Below are positions 61,357 through 64,000 of a stretch of 64,000 bases of DNA, in pieces; position 1 is the first letter of the stretch; each line of letters starts with the position of its first letter. The notes beneath the pieces are model-generated. The model had not been told where the DNA came from, ran no database searches, and saw only the letters and a list, made by a program, of their open reading frames with translations. Source of the DNA: Alicycliphilus sp. UBA6560 (GTDB lineage: Bacteria; Pseudomonadota; Gammaproteobacteria; Burkholderiales; Burkholderiaceae_C). Position numbers and translations under genes: made by a program. The DNA is taken from NCBI GenBank assembly GCA_002434305.1, contig DJJU01000006.1, positions 124,001 to 188,000 of the forward strand, written 5' to 3'.

Positions 61357-62337
61357 TTACTGCTTGCGGTAGGCGTCCACCAGCGCCTTGCCGTCGGGAC
61401 CGGCCTTGTCCAGCCATTCCTTGAGCATGGTTTCGCCCACCTTGGCCATGTCGGCCTTCAGCTGGGCGCTGGGAGGCAGCACTTGCATGCCCTCGGCCTT
61501 GAGCTTGGCGAGGGTGTCGTCGTTCACGCGGCGGCTGGCGGTCCAGCCGCGCTTTTCGGCCTCGGCGGCGGCCTTGAGCACTGCGTCCTGGGTGGGTTTG
61601 TCCAGCGCGTCGAAGGCCTTCTTGTTCATGATGACGGCGTTCTTGGGCAGCCAGGCCTGGGTGTCGTAGTAGTACTTCAGGTGCTCGTAGAGCTTGCTGT
61701 CCACGCCGGTGGCGCCAGAGGTCATGGTCGACTCCACCACGCCTGTGGCCAGCGCCTGCGAGAACTCCGCCGCCTGCACCGTCACGGGCTGGGCGCCCAC
61801 CAGTTCCGCGATGCGCGCGGTGGCCGGGCTGTAGGCGCGCCATTTGATGCCCTTCAAGTCGGCGGCCGTCTCGACCGGCTTCTTGGTGTAGATGCCCTGC
61901 GGCGGCCAGGCCACGGCGTACAGCAGCACCATGCCCTGGTCGGCGAGCTTTTTCTCCAGGTAGGGCTTTTGCGCCTGGTACAGCTTCATGGAGGCGTCGT
62001 AGCTGTCCGCCAGGAAGGGCAGGCCGTCCACGCCGAAGATCTGCCACTCGTTCTGGAAGTTGACCAGCAAAATCTCGCCCAGCTGCGCCTGTCCGCCCTG
62101 CACGGCGCGCTTGATCTCCGGTGCCTTGAACAGCGCGGCATTGGCATGCAGCGTGATCTTGAGCTTGCCGCCCGAGGCCTTGTCCACGTCGCTGATGAAC
62201 TGCGCCATGTTCTCGGTGTGGAAGTTGGTCGCCGGGTAGGCGGCGGCCATGTCCCACTTGGTCTGCGCCAGCAGGGCGGGGGTGCTGAAGGCGCCGGCTA
62301 GCGCAACGGCCAGGGCTGCAAGATATCGTCGCTGCAT
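61357..62337 (-). CDS. dctP: TRAP transporter substrate-binding protein (DctP family)
   Basis: The 326-aa periplasmic receptor has a signal peptide ending near PALLAQ. Family stretches: TENMAQFISDVDKASGGKLKITLHANAALFKAPEIKRAVQGGQAQLGEIL, GIKWRAYSPATARIAELVGAQPVTV and AEFSQALATGVVESTMTSGATG. The conserved Arg for the ligand carboxylate is probably in KWRAYS. The ligand is an organic acid of unknown kind. The gene is divergent from a MarR-like regulator, which may control it. Confidence 0.92.
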   Translation of the reverse strand: MQRRYLAALAVALAGAFSTPALLAQTKWDMAAAYPATNFHTENMAQFISDVDKASGGKLKITLHANAALFKAPEIKRAVQGGQAQLGEILLVNFQNEWQIFGVDGLPFLADSYDASMKLYQAQKPYLEKKLADQGMVLLYAVAWPPQGIYTKKPVETAADLKGIKWRAYSPATARIAELVGAQPVTVQAAEFSQALATGVVESTMTSGATGVDSKLYEHLKYYYDTQAWLPKNAVIMNKKAFDALDKPTQDAVLKAAAEAEKRGWTASRRVNDDTLAKLKAEGMQVLPPSAQLKADMAKVGETMLKEWLDKAGPDGKALVDAYRKQ

Positions 62338-62421
62338 CTCGTGTCTCCGTGAGGTGGGTGTCGTCCGTCAGCCCGGGGTCAGGGCCCGTTCAATGTAGCG
62401 GTGCACCGGTGCCCTGGCCCT

Positions 62422-62434
62422 AGGTGATTCACCT
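62422..62434. promoter_or_regulatory. Palindromic candidate operator between TRAP and MarR-like genes
   Basis: AGGTGATTCACCT is a perfect 13-bp palindrome centred on one T, located 85 bp from the dctP start and 98 bp from the regulator start. A second short palindrome, GCACCGGTGC, begins at 62402. MarR dimers bind such sequences, so this is a likely operator, by position only. Confidence 0.45.
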
Positions 62435-62531
62435 GAATGTCAACAAAATGCTGGCAAATCGTCACAAGGAGAGGAATGCCTGTGAGCTGCTGCCTTAGCA
62501 TGCCGGCACGCAACTCCATGGGAGACGGACC

Positions 62532-63095
62532 ATGAATGCAGCCGGCAAGAACGCCAAACCCGCCCGCCGGACCGCCCCGTCCGCCGGCGAGACGCGTGCG
62601 CCCATCGTCTCCTCCTCGCACCTGGTGTCCACCCACAGCGCGGAGATGAGCGAGTTCGAGTTCGGCCTGATCGTGGCCGGCAACGCCTTCCACCGCTGGG
62701 TGGTGCACTGCATGGCCGCCGCCGGGCTGCGCGACCTGACGCCGCTGGACGTGGTGGTGTTGCACCATGTCACGCACCGCGCCCGCGACAAGCGCCTGGC
62801 CGACATCTGCTTCATCATGAACGTGGAGGACACCCACGTGGTTAACTACTCGCTCAAGAAGCTGCAGGCTTTGGGCGTGGTGGTCGCCAGCAAGAACGGC
62901 AAGGAGGTCACCTATGCCCCCACCGAGGCCGGCCGCGCCCACGTGGAGCGCTACCGCGCCATCCGCGAGGCCTGCCTGATCGACGCGCTGCATGCGCACG
63001 ACGACCTGAACCGCGACATCGGCGAGCTGGCGCGCCTGCTGCGCATGCTCTCGGGCATGTACGACCAGGCGGCGCGGGCAGCGGCTTCCATGTAG
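62532..63095 (+). CDS. MarR-like winged-helix transcriptional regulator
   Basis: This 187-aa protein has a disordered N-terminus of about 30 residues, then a MarR-type dimer helix and winged helix: LTPLDVVVLHHVTHRARDKRLADICFIMNVEDTHVVNYSLKKLQALGVVVASKNGKEVTYAPTEAGRAH, where the wing is ASKNGKEVTYAPTEAG. It is divergent from a TRAP transporter and probably regulates it in response to a small acid. GGGAGACGGACC precedes the ATG. Confidence 0.8.
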   Translation: MNAAGKNAKPARRTAPSAGETRAPIVSSSHLVSTHSAEMSEFEFGLIVAGNAFHRWVVHCMAAAGLRDLTPLDVVVLHHVTHRARDKRLADICFIMNVEDTHVVNYSLKKLQALGVVVASKNGKEVTYAPTEAGRAHVERYRAIREACLIDALHAHDDLNRDIGELARLLRMLSGMYDQAARAAASM

Positions 63096-63128
63096 GGTAT
63101 TCCTGCCGCCGCGGCGGGGGGCGCTGCC

Positions 63129-63150
63129 TAGAATCTGCTGCACTGCAATA
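63129..63150 (+). promoter_or_regulatory. phaR promoter (-10) and PhaR-type operator
   Basis: TAGAAT (63129-63134) is followed at once by TGCTGCACTGCAATA (63136-63150), the inverted form of the phaP operator with one change. The site would overlap the start of transcription, giving autorepression. About 47 bp separate it from the GTG start. No convincing -35 is seen. Confidence 0.6.
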
Positions 63151-63196
63151 CGAAACCCCGGCGGCCCGCGCCGCCGGACTCAGCGAGGATTCCCCG

Positions 63197-63757
63197 GTGC
63201 CAGAAAAAACCCCCGACCCCAGCCAGGACCCGAGCGCTGGCGCCGCCGCACCGCGCGAGCGCATCATCAAGAAGTACCCCAACCGGCGCCTGTACGACAC
63301 CAACACCTCCACCTACATCACGCTGGCCGAGGTCAAGCAGCTGGTCATCGACGGCGAGCCCGTGATGGTGCGCGACGCCAAGACCGGCGACGACCTCACG
63401 CGCAGCATCCTGCTGCAGATCATCCTGGAGGAAGAAGCCGGCGGCGCGCCCATGTTCAGCGAGGCGGCGCTGGCCAACATCATCCGCTTCTACGGGCACG
63501 CCATGCAGGGCTTCATGGGGGCCTACCTGGAGAAGAACGTGCAGATGTTCAGCGAGGCCCAGGCCCGCCTGGCCGAGCAGGCGCAGGGGATGTCGCCGGA
63601 CAAGTGGGCCCAGTTCATGCAGCTGAACTCGCCGCTCATGAAAAATTGGATGGGCAGCTACGCAGAGCAGTCGCAAAACGCCTTCGCCCAGATGAACGAG
63701 CACATGCAGCGCCAGACCGAGCAGATGCTGGAGGCGTTCGGCCTGAAAAAGCGCTGA
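63197..63757 (+). CDS. phaR: Polyhydroxyalkanoate synthesis repressor PhaR
   Basis: PhaR represses phasin genes, senses PHA granules by binding to them and is released when granules are full. The 186-aa protein starts with a GTG behind GAGGAT. The N-terminal DNA-binding region is RIIKKYPNRRLYDTNTSTYITLAEVKQLVIDGEPVMVRDAKTGDDLTRSILLQIILEEE (about residues 22-80), conserved in the family; the C-terminus is helical and Gln/Met-rich. It lies far from phaC, but the same window holds a target, phaP. Confidence 0.95.
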   Translation: MPEKTPDPSQDPSAGAAAPRERIIKKYPNRRLYDTNTSTYITLAEVKQLVIDGEPVMVRDAKTGDDLTRSILLQIILEEEAGGAPMFSEAALANIIRFYGHAMQGFMGAYLEKNVQMFSEAQARLAEQAQGMSPDKWAQFMQLNSPLMKNWMGSYAEQSQNAFAQMNEHMQRQTEQMLEAFGLKKR

Positions 63758-63820
63758 GAAAAGCCCGGGCAGAAGCCGCACGGCAGCGCCGCCCGGGCGC
63801 AACCTGGGAAAATGCGGGCG

Positions 63821-64000
63821 ATGAGCGAAGCACACGCCCCTACCCACCCCACTGCCGAGCAGGCGCCCAAGATCGCCTTCGCCAGCCTGGGCTGCCCGAA
63901 AAACCTTACCGACTCCGAACTCATCCTCACCCAGCTGTCGGCCGAGGGCTACCGCACCTCCAAGTCCTTCGAGGGCGCGGACCTGGTCATCGTCAACACC
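63821..64000 (+). CDS. rimO: Ribosomal protein S12 methylthiotransferase RimO (partial, N-terminus)
   Basis: The first 60 codons of a radical-SAM methylthiotransferase are visible; the rest lies beyond the window. The start of the UPF0004 domain is clear: KIAFASLGCPKNLTDSELILTQLSAEGY, where the Cys of GCPKN is a ligand of the second [4Fe-4S] cluster, followed by ADLVIVNT. RimO modifies Asp89 of ribosomal protein S12. An in-frame ATG at 63812 is an alternative start. The GC-rich inverted repeat between phaR and this gene (63763-63798) has no T-run. Confidence 0.9.
   Translation, partial: MSEAHAPTHPTAEQAPKIAFASLGCPKNLTDSELILTQLSAEGYRTSKSFEGADLVIVNT

Overview
The window is high-GC DNA from a betaproteobacterium of the Burkholderiales, most likely family Comamonadaceae (Acidovorax, Alicycliphilus, Melaminivora or Diaphorobacter neighbourhood). 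This is inferred from the gene content (folC-SPOR-cvpA-purF-metZ supraoperon, PHA genes, tol genes, TRAP and ABC uptake systems) and from base composition; no rRNA gene is present to settle it.

Layout. 1-4403: cyoAB of the bo3-type quinol oxidase (minus strand, cyoB cut by the window edge) facing away from an MFS transporter. 4541-11038: a long minus-strand run, read as ferredoxin, ribBX, ribH, nusB, an aminotransferase, ybgC, tolQ, tolR, tolA. 11039-11432: a non-coding stretch with two 109-bp direct repeats. 11433-15098: a class IV aminotransferase, an SDR enzyme and gshA. 15158-16867: a ThDP enzyme on the minus strand. 16868-18788: an AT-richer islet with one unknown membrane/coiled-coil gene, a 7-bp tandem repeat and little else. 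19077-26932: a complete 2-ketogluconate-type catabolic locus: PtxS-like LacI repressor, a perfect PtxS operator, a four-gene ABC transporter, kguE, kguK, kguD, eda. 27000-35720: a DUF1566 lipid-free secreted protein, two overlapping MFS exporters, a small phasin, a DUF72 protein, a small cysteine-motif protein, tex and an HDOD protein. 35807-36484: queuosine-precursor transporter with a candidate preQ1 riboswitch. 36485-40310: minus-strand SDR, argG, ppnP, a glycine-zipper protein and an ArsC-family protein. 40359-47861: folC, SPOR protein, cvpA, purF, metZ, gltX and tRNA-Ala/Glu/Asp. 47984-50707: SDR, iron-type ABC binding protein, phasin phaP. 50929-58100: thioesterase, pncB, an NhaD-type antiporter, a 2-hydroxyacid dehydrogenase, rmuC and an MFS protein. 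58113-62337: LOG-family protein, crcB and a TRAP transporter. 62532-64000: MarR-like regulator, phaR and the start of rimO.

Three things tie the region together. First, a family of about 55-bp palindromic elements (core CAAGCGCTGGCAGCTAT) occurs about a dozen times, almost always at gene ends. One copy lies in frame inside tex, and others form stop codons or leaders. Second, two regulators in the window have recognisable operators beside their likely targets: the PtxS-like repressor (TGAAACCGGTTTCA) and PhaR (TGTTGCAGTGCAGCA at phaP and, inverted with one change, at its own gene). Third, housekeeping genes are packed with 1-8 bp overlaps, so most blocks look like operons.

All starts were chosen by reading frame, neighbour spacing and Shine-Dalgarno sequences. 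Functional names rest on motif and family recognition by eye, with no database search.
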